Positions 1 to 4,782 of a DNA stretch of 20,151 nt are shown here, piece after piece. How positions within the stretch are numbered: position 1 is the stretch's first letter; each line of letters opens with the position of its first letter. The translations under genes were made by a program, and so were the position numbers. The stretch is from a virus: IMG/VR virus record IMGVR_UViG_3300008735_000127, positions 1 through 20,151 of that record. One strand, given 5' to 3'. The notes below the pieces were generated by a model. It searched no databases, was not told where the DNA came from, and worked only from the letters and a program-made list of their open reading frames with translations.

Positions 1-29
1 TATCGAACAGCTCTAAGCTGTAATCAATT

Positions 30-69
30 AATCCCTACCAGTTGTAATAAATTGGTAGGGATTTTTTTT
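30..69 (+). terminator. Strong intrinsic terminator
   Basis: A perfect 11-bp stem (30-40 with 53-63, core CCCTACCA/TGGTAGGG) has a 12-nt loop and runs into eight T (62-69). It would end transcription entering from the left and insulate the early promoters at 222 and 258. The 9-mer ACAGCTCTA occurs on both sides (7-15 and 73-81). Confidence 0.88.
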
Positions 70-115
70 ATTACAGCTCTAGGCAGAACCCCATACCCCC
101 TTTCAATATTACAGA

Positions 116-129
116 TGGATTTAAATCCA
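116..129. promoter_or_regulatory. Perfect 14-bp palindrome, possible operator
   Basis: TGGATTTAAATCCA is identical to its reverse complement. It lies in the gene-free stretch 70-221 upstream of the tandem promoter-like elements. A dimeric regulator site is possible; the sequence shows only the symmetry. Confidence 0.4.
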
Positions 130-179
130 CAGTTCACGTATTACTGATGGCATATTTCAACTACCACACTTCAAAGACT

Positions 180-195
180 TTGTCAAATTTGACAA
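180..195. promoter_or_regulatory. Perfect 16-bp palindrome with TTGACAA half-sites, candidate operator
   Basis: TTGTCAAATTTGACAA equals its reverse complement. Each half reads TTGACAA outward, the same hexamer (TTGACA) that starts every copy of the repeated promoter-like element. It lies 26 bp upstream of the first copy. It may bind a dimeric regulator that also reads the single TTGACA in the promoters. This is inference from symmetry and position. Confidence 0.5.
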
Positions 196-221
196 TAGTA
201 TCAGACTATGTTAGCTGGGGG

Positions 222-240
222 TTGACAAGCATGGTATAAT
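222..240 (+). promoter_or_regulatory. Repeated promoter-like element, copy 1
   Basis: Matches TTGACA-N4-TGG-TATAAT. TATAAT (235-240) with TGG in front is an extended -10. TTGACA lies only 7 bp from the -10, not about 17, so it is not a normal sigma-70 -35 box. First of two tandem copies spaced 36 bp. Confidence 0.75.
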
Positions 241-257
241 ATATATATTCAATTGGC

Positions 258-276
258 TTGACAGGGTTGGTATAAT
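258..276 (+). promoter_or_regulatory. Repeated promoter-like element, copy 2
   Basis: TTGACA (258-263), gggt, TGG, TATAAT (271-276). It is the copy closest to the first gene and would give a leader of roughly 55 nt that begins near a hairpin (291-307). Confidence 0.78.
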
Positions 277-290
277 AGCCACCGACAACC

Positions 291-307
291 AAGACTTCCT
301 AAGTCTT
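291..307 (+). other. 5' leader hairpin of first early transcript
   Basis: AAGACTT, a 3-nt loop (cct) and AAGTCTT form a 7-bp perfect stem just after the expected start site of copy 2. There is no T-tract, so it is more likely an mRNA-stability or translation-control hairpin than a terminator. Similar hairpins follow the elements at 584 and 1089. Confidence 0.5.
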
Positions 308-338
308 AGATATAATTTTTAACTACAAGGAGATAGAT

Positions 339-551
339 ATGATGATATTTAATTACGAAAGTAAGAAACAAATGAAAGAATGTATAGGACAACAGTTAAG
401 ATATACTGAAACCTCTTTCTTTGGAAACGAATATAAAAGTAATGGAACTTTTGTAGGTTGTAATAGACCATCTTTACCAGAAGGAACAGGAACTAGAGAG
501 TTCTTTGCAGAAGTTACTATGCAAGATGATAAAATTCTTAATGTTAAATAG
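339..551 (+). CDS. Small early phage protein, unknown function (70 aa)
   Basis: A 70-residue ORF preceded by AAGGAG (327-332), 6 nt before ATG 339; a second ATG follows directly at 342. The protein is soluble, with no membrane segment or metal motif; it holds an NGTFVGCNRP segment and an REFFAEVTM stretch near the C-terminus. It resembles short hypothetical proteins of marine phages as I remember them, but I assign no function. It is the first gene behind the tandem promoter-like elements, so probably among the earliest expressed, and is followed by its own intergenic promoter at 584, so it may be a one-gene transcript. Such positions often hold host-takeover proteins; that is inference. Confidence 0.75.
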   Translation: MMIFNYESKKQMKECIGQQLRYTETSFFGNEYKSNGTFVGCNRPSLPEGTGTREFFAEVTMQDDKILNVK

Positions 552-583
552 GGGGACAGATGACTAATTAAAACTTTAAAGGC

Positions 584-602
584 TTGACAAACATGGTATA
601 AT
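584..602 (+). promoter_or_regulatory. Repeated promoter-like element, copy 3
   Basis: TTGACA (584-589), aaca, TGG, TATAAT (597-602). It sits in the 114-bp gap between the genes at 339 and 666. Confidence 0.78.
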
Positions 603-609
603 ACCAACC

Positions 610-648
610 AAGCAACGAAGACTTGCTTAATAATAATAATAATAATAA
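610..648 (+). other. Leader hairpin and seven TAA repeats
   Basis: AAGCAA (610-615) pairs with TTGCTT (623-628) around a 7-nt loop, followed directly by seven TAA triplets (628-648). It lies between the promoter-like element at 584 and the AGGAGA ribosome site at 653. An unstructured AU-rich spacer before the ribosome site would favour translation; the triplet run could also vary in length by slippage. Confidence 0.5.
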
Positions 649-665
649 CTAATAGGAGAATAGAT

Positions 666-851
666 ATGAGACAATCTATGAGTATTCATGGTATTAAAAA
701 AATAGAAGTAGAAGGAGTAGAAAAACTTTATGAAGATAATGAAGATAATACTACTCATACTAGAAGAATAAAAATACTAGATGAGGATAATAATTATATT
801 ACTATTACTTGTTTCGGTAATACTTCAGAACTTACAACTACAATATCATAA
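666..851 (+). CDS. Small hypothetical protein (61 aa)
   Basis: A 61-residue ORF with AGGAGA (653-658) at good distance from ATG 666. The middle is rich in charged residues (an EDNEDNTTHTRR stretch), followed by a beta-like segment (NYITITCFG). No domain recognised. Its TAA stop overlaps the next start by one base (TAATG at 849-853), so the two small genes are probably translationally coupled and expressed from the element at 584. Function unknown. Confidence 0.65.
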   Translation: MRQSMSIHGIKKIEVEGVEKLYEDNEDNTTHTRRIKILDEDNNYITITCFGNTSELTTTIS

Positions 852-1072
852 TGTTGGAAGAAAATAACTACAACTTCTACACTCTAAGAGAAGCAGAGAT
901 TTGGTTAGAACAGAACAAGTTTAAATACTCCTGTAGTTATGTGAAAAAGGGTATGGGTTATTCAAAGCTCTATAAAAGGAGAAATAAAATAAAACATGCC
1001 CTTATCACTAAGACTAACAAACCTTTTGCAGAAGTATTAAATGAGAAACAATGGCTCATAGAGTGTTGGTAA
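851..1072 (+). CDS. Small basic hypothetical protein (73 aa)
   Basis: A 73-residue ORF whose ATG overlaps the stop of the previous gene by one base. It has no ribosome site of its own that I would trust, consistent with re-initiation. The protein is Lys/Arg-rich in the middle (KLYKRRNKIKH) and has several aromatic residues at both ends, ending IECW. No catalytic motif or membrane segment. Function unknown; the basic patch would allow nucleic-acid or RNA-polymerase binding, but nothing proves it. Confidence 0.65.
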   Translation: MLEENNYNFYTLREAEIWLEQNKFKYSCSYVKKGMGYSKLYKRRNKIKHALITKTNKPFAEVLNEKQWLIECW

Positions 1073-1088
1073 CTAAGACTTGATAGGC

Positions 1089-1107
1089 TTGACAAGGGTG
1101 GTATAAT
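1089..1107 (+). promoter_or_regulatory. Repeated promoter-like element, copy 4
   Basis: TTGACA (1089-1094), aggg, TGG, TATAAT (1102-1107), between the genes at 851 and 1176. The leader downstream has a TAAGAT/ATCTTA hairpin (1129-1145), an AU-rich spacer and AAAGGAGA before ATG 1176, the same layout as after copy 3. Confidence 0.78.
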
Positions 1108-1175
1108 GGTGGGGAACGAAAAACTTGGTAAGATTTTATATCTTATCTTATTATTAATAATAAAAGGAGACAACT

Positions 1176-1397
1176 ATGTTATATAATGTAACAACGTTTG
1201 CTGATAAGCATGATAATACTAAACTCTTTCATCATGTAGAAATTCTAGGTTTAAAATTTAGAATTGCTACTAACGAAAGAAGTTTTAAAAGGATTAATAC
1301 TAAACAAAATCCTAATAACCGCAATCTTTATAGAACTAATAGAGGTTGGGTATGGAATAGAAATCCTAATAAGTATTACTGCTTAATCACTAAATAA
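1176..1397 (+). CDS. Small basic Asn/Arg-rich hypothetical protein (73 aa)
   Basis: A 73-residue ORF with AAAGGAGA before ATG 1176. The second half is rich in Asn, Arg and aromatic residues (NPNNRNLYRTNRGWVWNRN), giving a strong positive charge. No domain recognised. It is the only ORF between the element at 1089 and the non-coding stretch 1398-1655, and no clear terminator follows it, so the transcript may continue into that stretch. Function unknown. Confidence 0.65.
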   Translation: MLYNVTTFADKHDNTKLFHHVEILGLKFRIATNERSFKRINTKQNPNNRNLYRTNRGWVWNRNPNKYYCLITK

Positions 1398-1655
1398 TTT
1401 TCTTTGTTGGGGGAAGAGTAGAAAGGTGGTAGTACCTAGAAGAACTATCTGACTGCTAGGAAAGACTAGCATGATTTTTGAAGTCACTTCGAGATTAACA
1501 TTTTAAAAGGACATTAGAATAGAAGGCAGTTTTAAAAACATACCTTCATAATAATAATGAATGAACACTTTATGTTAATACAAGTGGCATGAAAAGAGTT
1601 AGGGTTCTCTATAAAAAACCCACGATTTTTTAACAACATAATAGAGGGCAAAATT
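1398..1655 (+). ncRNA. Non-coding stretch with several hairpins, candidate structured RNA or long leader
   Basis: The 258 bases hold no convincing ORF but have local inverted repeats: AGGT/ACCT (1424-1437), TGCTAG/CTAGCA (1454-1471), GAAG/CTTC (1480-1490), a two-part GAAGG..GTTT/AAAC..CCTTC hairpin (1522-1547) and GGGTT/AACCC (1602-1621) followed by six T (1626-1631). It separates the gene at 1176 from that at 1656 and may belong with the RNA units at 2105-2452. No known RNA family recognised. Confidence 0.35.
1602..1631 (+). terminator. Weak terminator-like hairpin
   Basis: GGGTT (1602-1606) pairs with AACCC (1617-1621), with T6 at 1626-1631. The stem is short and 4 nt separate it from the T-tract, so termination would be partial at best. 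Confidence 0.3.
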
Positions 1656-2096
1656 ATGGCACAACAAATGAGAGTAAGAGACCAAGAGATTATCGTAAAG
1701 AAGGTAGTCAAGGCTCTTGAAGAAAAGGGATTACAAGACTTAGAAACTAGGTTTGGTAATGATAGTCAGGTTAAGTTTCTTAGAGGAGAATTGAAGAAAC
1801 TAATCGAAATTAAAACTAAAGTTAGTGAACTTAGAGATAAAGAGTTGGCATTAGACAAGGCTATCAACAGAGGAGTTGAGGATTTTAATACAGCTAATGA
1901 TTTAGATAATAATAATGGTCTTAAAGTTAAAACAGGTTATGGTTACAACAAAGATGATAACCGAAAAGTTTTCTTTGACTTTAGTATAGATTGGTCTAAG
2001 AAAACTGAGATAGCTGACGCATTAGCTATGCAAACTCTTGGAAGTGATTTTAATGTCCAAGACTTAATAGCTAATTTGATTGCTGAGTTTTCTTAA
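1656..2096 (+). CDS. Hypothetical charged helical protein (146 aa)
   Basis: A 146-residue ORF starting at ATG 1656 with a modest GAGG ribosome site (1644-1647). Residues ~5-70 are a dense alternation of Lys/Glu with hydrophobics, predicting long helices and probably a coiled coil. Residues ~85-125 change to a DNNNG-rich turn and a beta-like segment (KVFFDFSIDWS), and the C-terminus is an acidic-hydrophobic helix. No family recognised. It lies between two non-coding stretches with hairpins, so it may be co-transcribed with structured RNAs; whether it binds them is open. Confidence 0.7.
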   Translation: MAQQMRVRDQEIIVKKVVKALEEKGLQDLETRFGNDSQVKFLRGELKKLIEIKTKVSELRDKELALDKAINRGVEDFNTANDLDNNNGLKVKTGYGYNKDDNRKVFFDFSIDWSKKTEIADALAMQTLGSDFNVQDLIANLIAEFS

Positions 2097-2104
2097 AAGA
2101 ACGA

Positions 2105-2212
2105 GTGTAGTTGCGGTGTTGAAACTCCTATAAAATCCAGAAGTCTATGACGAAGCAGGTCGGAGATGAAAGAGCGATAAGACTGAGAAATCCAGACGCT
2201 TACGAACTACAT
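2105..2212 (+). ncRNA. Structured RNA unit 0 (long closing stem)
   Basis: GTGTAGTT (2105-2112) pairs with AACTACAT (2205-2212), extended by GCG/CGC (2113-2115, 2197-2199) across a 5-nt 3' bulge. Inside are an AGTC/GACT helix (2142-2145, 2181-2184), CTCC/GGAG complementarity (2125-2128, 2162-2165) that would cross it as a possible pseudoknot, and ATCCAGA repeated at 2135 and 2190. No ORF covers it. I do not recognise the family. Confidence 0.45.
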
Positions 2213-2213
2213 A

Positions 2214-2262
2214 GTGTGGCTAGATACTTGAAATTCTAGGTCATTAGGATATCTAGTCACAC
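2214..2262 (+). ncRNA. Structured RNA unit A (13-bp stem)
   Basis: 2214-2226 (GTGTGGCTAGATA) pairs with 2250-2262 in 13 bp with a single G-U, closing a 23-nt loop. It starts one base after unit 0 ends. ACTTTTTAA (2263-2271) follows and leads into unit B. Confidence 0.55.
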
Positions 2263-2271
2263 ACTTTTTAA

Positions 2272-2363
2272 GTGTGGTTATATAAGGTGCAGACATGTCG
2301 TTAGATACTAGTCCTAACAATGCCAATGCAAACAAAAGCAGACCTTTGGTAATATAGCCACAC
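2272..2363 (+). ncRNA. Structured RNA unit B (12+4 bp stem)
   Basis: 2272-2283 pairs with 2352-2363 (12 bp, one G-U). After a 5-nt 3' bulge, AAGG/CCTT (2284-2287, 2343-2346) continues the helix. Inside is GTTAG/CTAAC (2300-2304, 2314-2318). The 8-mer TAGATACT occurs here (2302) and in unit A (2221). ACTTTTTAA (2364-2372) follows. Confidence 0.55.
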
Positions 2364-2372
2364 ACTTTTTAA

Positions 2373-2443
2373 GCATGGCTAGAGATTTCAGAAGCCGGTT
2401 TACTGTGGGATAAGAACTGTTGGAATACCACATCTAGCCATGC
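2373..2443 (+). ncRNA. Structured RNA unit C (perfect 11-bp stem)
   Basis: GCATGGCTAGA (2373-2383) pairs perfectly with 2433-2443. Inside, TGTGG (2404-2408) pairs with CCACA (2428-2432) and can stack on the closing stem. ACTTTTTAA (2444-2452) follows, and the tRNA begins 3 nt later. It lacks the T-arm and anticodon arm of a tRNA. Confidence 0.55.
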
Positions 2444-2455
2444 ACTTTTTAATAT

Positions 2456-2538
2456 GGTAGAGATGCTACTGGTTAAGCAAGCTGTCTGTAAAACAGTACC
2501 CTCTGGGTTTGTAAGTTCAACTCTTACCTCTACCACCA
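2456..2538 (+). tRNA. tRNA-Tyr (anticodon GTA), CCA encoded
   Basis: A class II tRNA of 83 nt. The acceptor GGTAGAG (2456-2462) pairs with CTCTACC (2528-2534). The D-arm begins GCT at 2465 and has a GG-containing loop. The anticodon stem GCTGT/ACAGT (2481-2485, 2493-2497) carries loop CTGTAAA with anticodon GTA at 2488-2490. The long variable arm is CCC-TCT-GGG (2499-2507), as expected for bacterial tRNA-Tyr, and the T-arm is GTAAG-TTCAACT-CTTAC (2511-2527). The discriminator is A, followed by genomic CCA (2536-2538). It is the last member of the RNA array. The acidic protein at the right end of the window is unusually Tyr-rich, a possible reason for carrying it. Confidence 0.93.
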
Positions 2539-2560
2539 GTTTTAATTGATGGAGATAAAA

Positions 2561-2755
2561 ATGTTACTAGAAATAACACAACAAATAATTGAGATATTAA
2601 ACAAGGCTACTACTAGGATAGATGGAGCTTCTTTAGAGGGCGATGAAAGACAAGCAGTAGTAGATACTTGTAATAAATTAATAGACATTAACCAAGCTAA
2701 CTTGAATACCCTTTATCCTGATAGGAAGAAAGTTCCAGTTCAGTATGTTAAATAG
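2561..2755 (+). CDS. Small hypothetical helical protein (64 aa)
   Basis: A 64-residue ORF. I chose ATG 2561 because GGAG (2551-2554) lies 6 nt before it; the frame is open further to ATG 2549 and TTG 2546, but those have no ribosome site and TTG abuts the tRNA. The protein looks all-helical (LLEITQQIIEILNKATTRI, then an acidic turn and a second helix) with a basic tail. No family recognised. It starts 22 nt after the tRNA CCA end, so the message probably comes from the same transcript as the RNA array. Confidence 0.6.
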   Translation: MLLEITQQIIEILNKATTRIDGASLEGDERQAVVDTCNKLIDINQANLNTLYPDRKKVPVQYVK

Positions 2756-2756
2756 G

Positions 2757-2775
2757 TTGACAAGCATGGTATAAT
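2757..2775 (+). promoter_or_regulatory. Repeated promoter-like element, copy 5
   Basis: TTGACA (2757-2762), agca, TGG, TATAAT (2770-2775), immediately after the stop of the preceding gene (ends 2755). The expected leader is very short (about 17 nt) and contains GAGGAG before ATG 2799. Confidence 0.78.
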
Positions 2776-2798
2776 GGAAGCAAAACGAGGAGACAAAC

Positions 2799-3521
2799 AT
2801 GACATATAAATTATTATCAAGCTCTAGTCCTAAGATAGACAAGAGCAACAAGATACAGGACAAATACTTTAGTAGGATTATGTATCTAGCACCTAGTAAT
2901 CTTGCAGATGGCAAGAGAACTGTTTGCCCTTATGCTAAGATAGCTATGTGTGAAGAAGGTTGCTTAAATACAGCAGGTATGGGTGGAGTTTATCCTAGTA
3001 TTCAGAAAGCTAGGATTAGAAAGACTTTATTATTCTTAAATGAGTATGAAACCTTTATGTCTTACTTGGTTGAGGACATCAACAAGTTTATACAGGAGTG
3101 TGCTAAGTTAGATAAGCTTCCCTGTCTTAGATTAAATGGCACATCTGATATCCAATGGGAACACCAAGAGTATAAAGGCAAGACAGTCTTTGAGATGTTT
3201 CCACAAATACAGTTCTATGATTACACCAAGATACCTACTAGAAAGGTTGAGGACATACCGAACTATCATTTAACATGGAGTTATTCAGAAGCTAATGAGA
3301 AATACTCTAAGCTGTTTGATAAAGTTCCGAACAACAAGGCAATAGTATTCAGAAACTTCTTGCCTTCTATGTTCAAAGATGTTAAAATGATTGATGGAGA
3401 TGAACACGACATGAGATTTTTAGACGAACCGAATGTAGTGGTTGGTCTTAAAGCGAAGGGCAAAGCTAAGAAGGATTCTTCTGGTTTTGTAATTGATTTA
3501 ATAGAAGCGAGGGCAATATGA
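2799..3521 (+). CDS. GP88-family phage protein (240 aa)
   Basis: The N-terminal half matches the pattern I know for the phage 'Gene product 88' family: an MYLAPS segment near residue 28, then C43-x7-C51-x3-C55-LNTAG, followed by an SIQKARIRKT helix. The clustered cysteines suggest a metal or Fe-S site. The rest alternates hydrophobic and aromatic segments (DYTKIPTRK near 142, LTWSYSEAN near 157). The length is normal for the family as I remember it. The molecular function is not established. A strong AGGAG site precedes ATG 2799, and the promoter-like element at 2757 serves it directly, heading a small operon (2799-4234) whose next start overlaps its stop as ATGA. The family call rests on motif memory, not a search. 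Confidence 0.75.
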   Translation: MTYKLLSSSSPKIDKSNKIQDKYFSRIMYLAPSNLADGKRTVCPYAKIAMCEEGCLNTAGMGGVYPSIQKARIRKTLLFLNEYETFMSYLVEDINKFIQECAKLDKLPCLRLNGTSDIQWEHQEYKGKTVFEMFPQIQFYDYTKIPTRKVEDIPNYHLTWSYSEANEKYSKLFDKVPNNKAIVFRNFLPSMFKDVKMIDGDEHDMRFLDEPNVVVGLKAKGKAKKDSSGFVIDLIEARAI

Positions 3522-3778
3522 AAATAAGAGAAGCATTAGAAATAATGAAAGCAGAAGGAAAAACTATACCATGTGATATGGAAAATGAATATTGGTATTA
3601 TTCCGAAAGTAAAGACACCATGATAAAATTATTAGACATGGATTTAATACATTTAATTAGAGTTGTACGAAAAGAATTAATTTTAATGACAGAAGAACAG
3701 GTTGAGGAACTTAATGAAAGGACTGAGAATTTAATGGTTGATAGAGCTGAAAGACAAATGACTGCTGGTAGAGGATAA
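3518..3778 (+). CDS. Small acidic hypothetical protein (86 aa)
   Basis: An 86-residue ORF starting at ATG 3518 inside the stop of the GP88-like gene (ATGA), so translationally coupled. It begins with a helix (IREALEIMKAEGK), has a WYY aromatic patch near residue 26 and ends in charged helices. Some short phage proteins with this 'EALxxMkeGk..y.....yy' opening exist in my memory, but no function is attached. No membrane segment. Confidence 0.65.
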   Translation: MKIREALEIMKAEGKTIPCDMENEYWYYSESKDTMIKLLDMDLIHLIRVVRKELILMTEEQVEELNERTENLMVDRAERQMTAGRG

Positions 3779-3787
3779 GGGGGGAAT

Positions 3788-4099
3788 ATGAAAGCAATAT
3801 TAATAGGGGTATATGCCGAAGAAATAATAGAGGTAGAACATGACGGCACTTTACAGAATATCTATGACCTTCTTGTTTGTAAAACTTTTGATGTTGTTAT
3901 ATTAGATAATGTTAATAGTATTTTTGTAGATGATGAAGGACTTTTAAAAGACAACTTATACTTTAAATATTCAGATAATGGTCGTGTCTTTCGACTAGCA
4001 GGTAATGGATTGATACTTGGTGTTGATGATGAAGGCAATAGTATATCTCCTACACTAACTGTTGAAGATGTTAAGAGTAAAGTTACATGGGGAATATAA
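3788..4099 (+). CDS. DUF3846-like protein (103 aa)
   Basis: A 103-residue protein with the DUF3846 pattern: MKAILI at the start, an IEEVEHDGTLQNIYDLL-like opening (residues ~13-29), FVDDEGLL near 46-53, an LAGNGLILGVDDEGN stretch near 70-84 and SPTLTVEDVKSKV at the end. DUF3846 proteins are small, found in phages and bacteria, and of unknown biochemical role. A GGGG-rich site (GGGGGGAAT) precedes ATG 3788, 9 bp after the previous stop. The next small gene starts at the base after its stop. Confidence 0.75.
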   Translation: MKAILIGVYAEEIIEVEHDGTLQNIYDLLVCKTFDVVILDNVNSIFVDDEGLLKDNLYFKYSDNGRVFRLAGNGLILGVDDEGNSISPTLTVEDVKSKVTWGI

Positions 4100-4234
4100 A
4101 TGAAAGAAATAAAATGTAAAGAATGTAAGGATACTTATTACGAAGACCTTTTTAATGAATGTCCTTATTGTGAATATGGAATTAGTAAAGCAGAATTGAA
4201 AATACTACCTAGAAAAAAATGGTTAAAACTATGA
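4100..4234 (+). CDS. 44-aa zinc-ribbon microprotein
   Basis: ATG 4100 follows the TAA stop of the DUF3846-like gene directly, and the frame stays open for 44 codons to TGA 4232-4234. The product has two knuckles, C6-x2-C9 and C21-x2-C24 (CKEC and CPYC), 11 residues apart, followed by a basic C-terminal tail (LPRKKWLKL). Such two-CxxC ribbons bind one zinc ion and often contact nucleic acid or a protein partner; that role is inferred. No separate ribosome site, so coupled to the upstream gene. It ends 5 bp before the promoter-like element at 4240. Confidence 0.72.
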   Translation: MKEIKCKECKDTYYEDLFNECPYCEYGISKAELKILPRKKWLKL

Positions 4235-4239
4235 AAGAC

Positions 4240-4258
4240 TTGACAGGCATGGTATAAT
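4240..4258 (+). promoter_or_regulatory. Repeated promoter-like element, copy 6
   Basis: TTGACA (4240-4245), ggca, TGG, TATAAT (4253-4258). The leader is about 17 nt with AAGGAGG before ATG 4281. This is the last full-match copy I find in the window. Confidence 0.78.
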
Positions 4259-4280
4259 GGTAGGCAACAAGGAGGAAAAC

Positions 4281-4529
4281 ATGATTGGATATATGGCTAC
4301 TTGTCTTGACCAAGAGGGAGAGCAAGTAAAGATAAAAACATTTGCTTCATCACCGATAGAAGCAGTAGATAATTTTGTGGGTTTTGATAACTTAAAAAAG
4401 ATTACTAATCTTACTAACTCAGATGGAGATAGTTGGAAGATTAAAGCTAATCTTAATAAACTCAGAAAGTTACGAGCAAATCTTGATGAAACACTTTTAG
4501 ATAGACAGATTAATGAAATCAAATCATAG
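4281..4529 (+). CDS. Small hypothetical protein (82 aa)
   Basis: An 82-residue ORF from ATG 4281, chosen because GGAGG (4271-4275) lies 5 nt upstream; the frame extends to ATG 4257, but that codon lies within the -10 box of the promoter-like element and cannot be the main start. The protein begins with a possible beta strand (MIGYMATCLDQEGEQVKIKTF) and ends with Leu/Lys/Glu-rich helices. No family recognised. The next ORF overlaps its end by 17 nt. Confidence 0.65.
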   Translation: MIGYMATCLDQEGEQVKIKTFASSPIEAVDNFVGFDNLKKITNLTNSDGDSWKIKANLNKLRKLRANLDETLLDRQINEIKS

Positions 4530-4782
4530 ACCTGTCTTTAAATATGAGTATCAAGATAAGCTCATCAAATGGACTTGGGGTGTTCGCCCTATAGAAAAGA
4601 TGTATTGGAAAACATGGAAACCAAAGGTGGAAAATGTTAAGATACTATCTAAACTGGCGGACACTTCATTAACTAATAAAATTAAACAAGAAATTTATGA
4701 AGGAGTTATCAATGACGAACACATAAAACAACAGAAATTAACAGGAATGTACAAGGTAAGGGGATATGGTAAGAAAAGCTAG
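4513..4782 (+). CDS. Small basic Trp-rich hypothetical protein (89 aa)
   Basis: An 89-residue ORF from ATG 4513, overlapping the end of the previous gene by 17 nt. The first third is rich in Trp/Tyr/Lys (IKWTWGVRPIEKMYWKTW), followed by Lys-rich helices and a GKKS end. No family recognised and no clear ribosome site, so translation probably depends on coupling. High basic and aromatic content would suit nucleic-acid contact, but this is not shown. Confidence 0.55.
   Translation: MKSNHRPVFKYEYQDKLIKWTWGVRPIEKMYWKTWKPKVENVKILSKLADTSLTNKIKQEIYEGVINDEHIKQQKLTGMYKVRGYGKKS

Larger units (their letters stand above)
2257..2462 (+). repeat. Three imperfect palindromic linker repeats with ACTTTTTAA core
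   Basis: ACTTTTTAA occurs at 2263-2271, 2364-2372 and 2444-2452, each between a CCAYRC-like left arm and a YRTGG-like right arm. Each linker can also fold on itself; the best is CACACTT/AAGTGTG (2260-2266, 2270-2276). Arms of neighbouring units can therefore pair within a unit or across a linker. This may be processing or partial-termination sites or alternative folding. Confidence 0.6.

Noticed and set aside
2105-2212. Hammerhead-type ribozyme in unit 0
   Set aside because: I looked for the CUGANGA and GAAA core because of GAAAC and CTGAGAAA stretches, but the required core order and flanking helices are not present.
2257-2462. Possible CRISPR array from three linker repeats
   Set aside because: Only three imperfect repeats with unequal spacing (101 and 80 bp), and the intervening sequences themselves pair into long stems. 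They are structured RNA units, not spacers, and no cas genes are present.
2546-2560. TTG/ATG starts upstream for the gene at 2561
   Set aside because: They have no ribosome site, and the GGAG site at 2551-2554 would lie inside the coding region while fitting ATG 2561 at normal distance.
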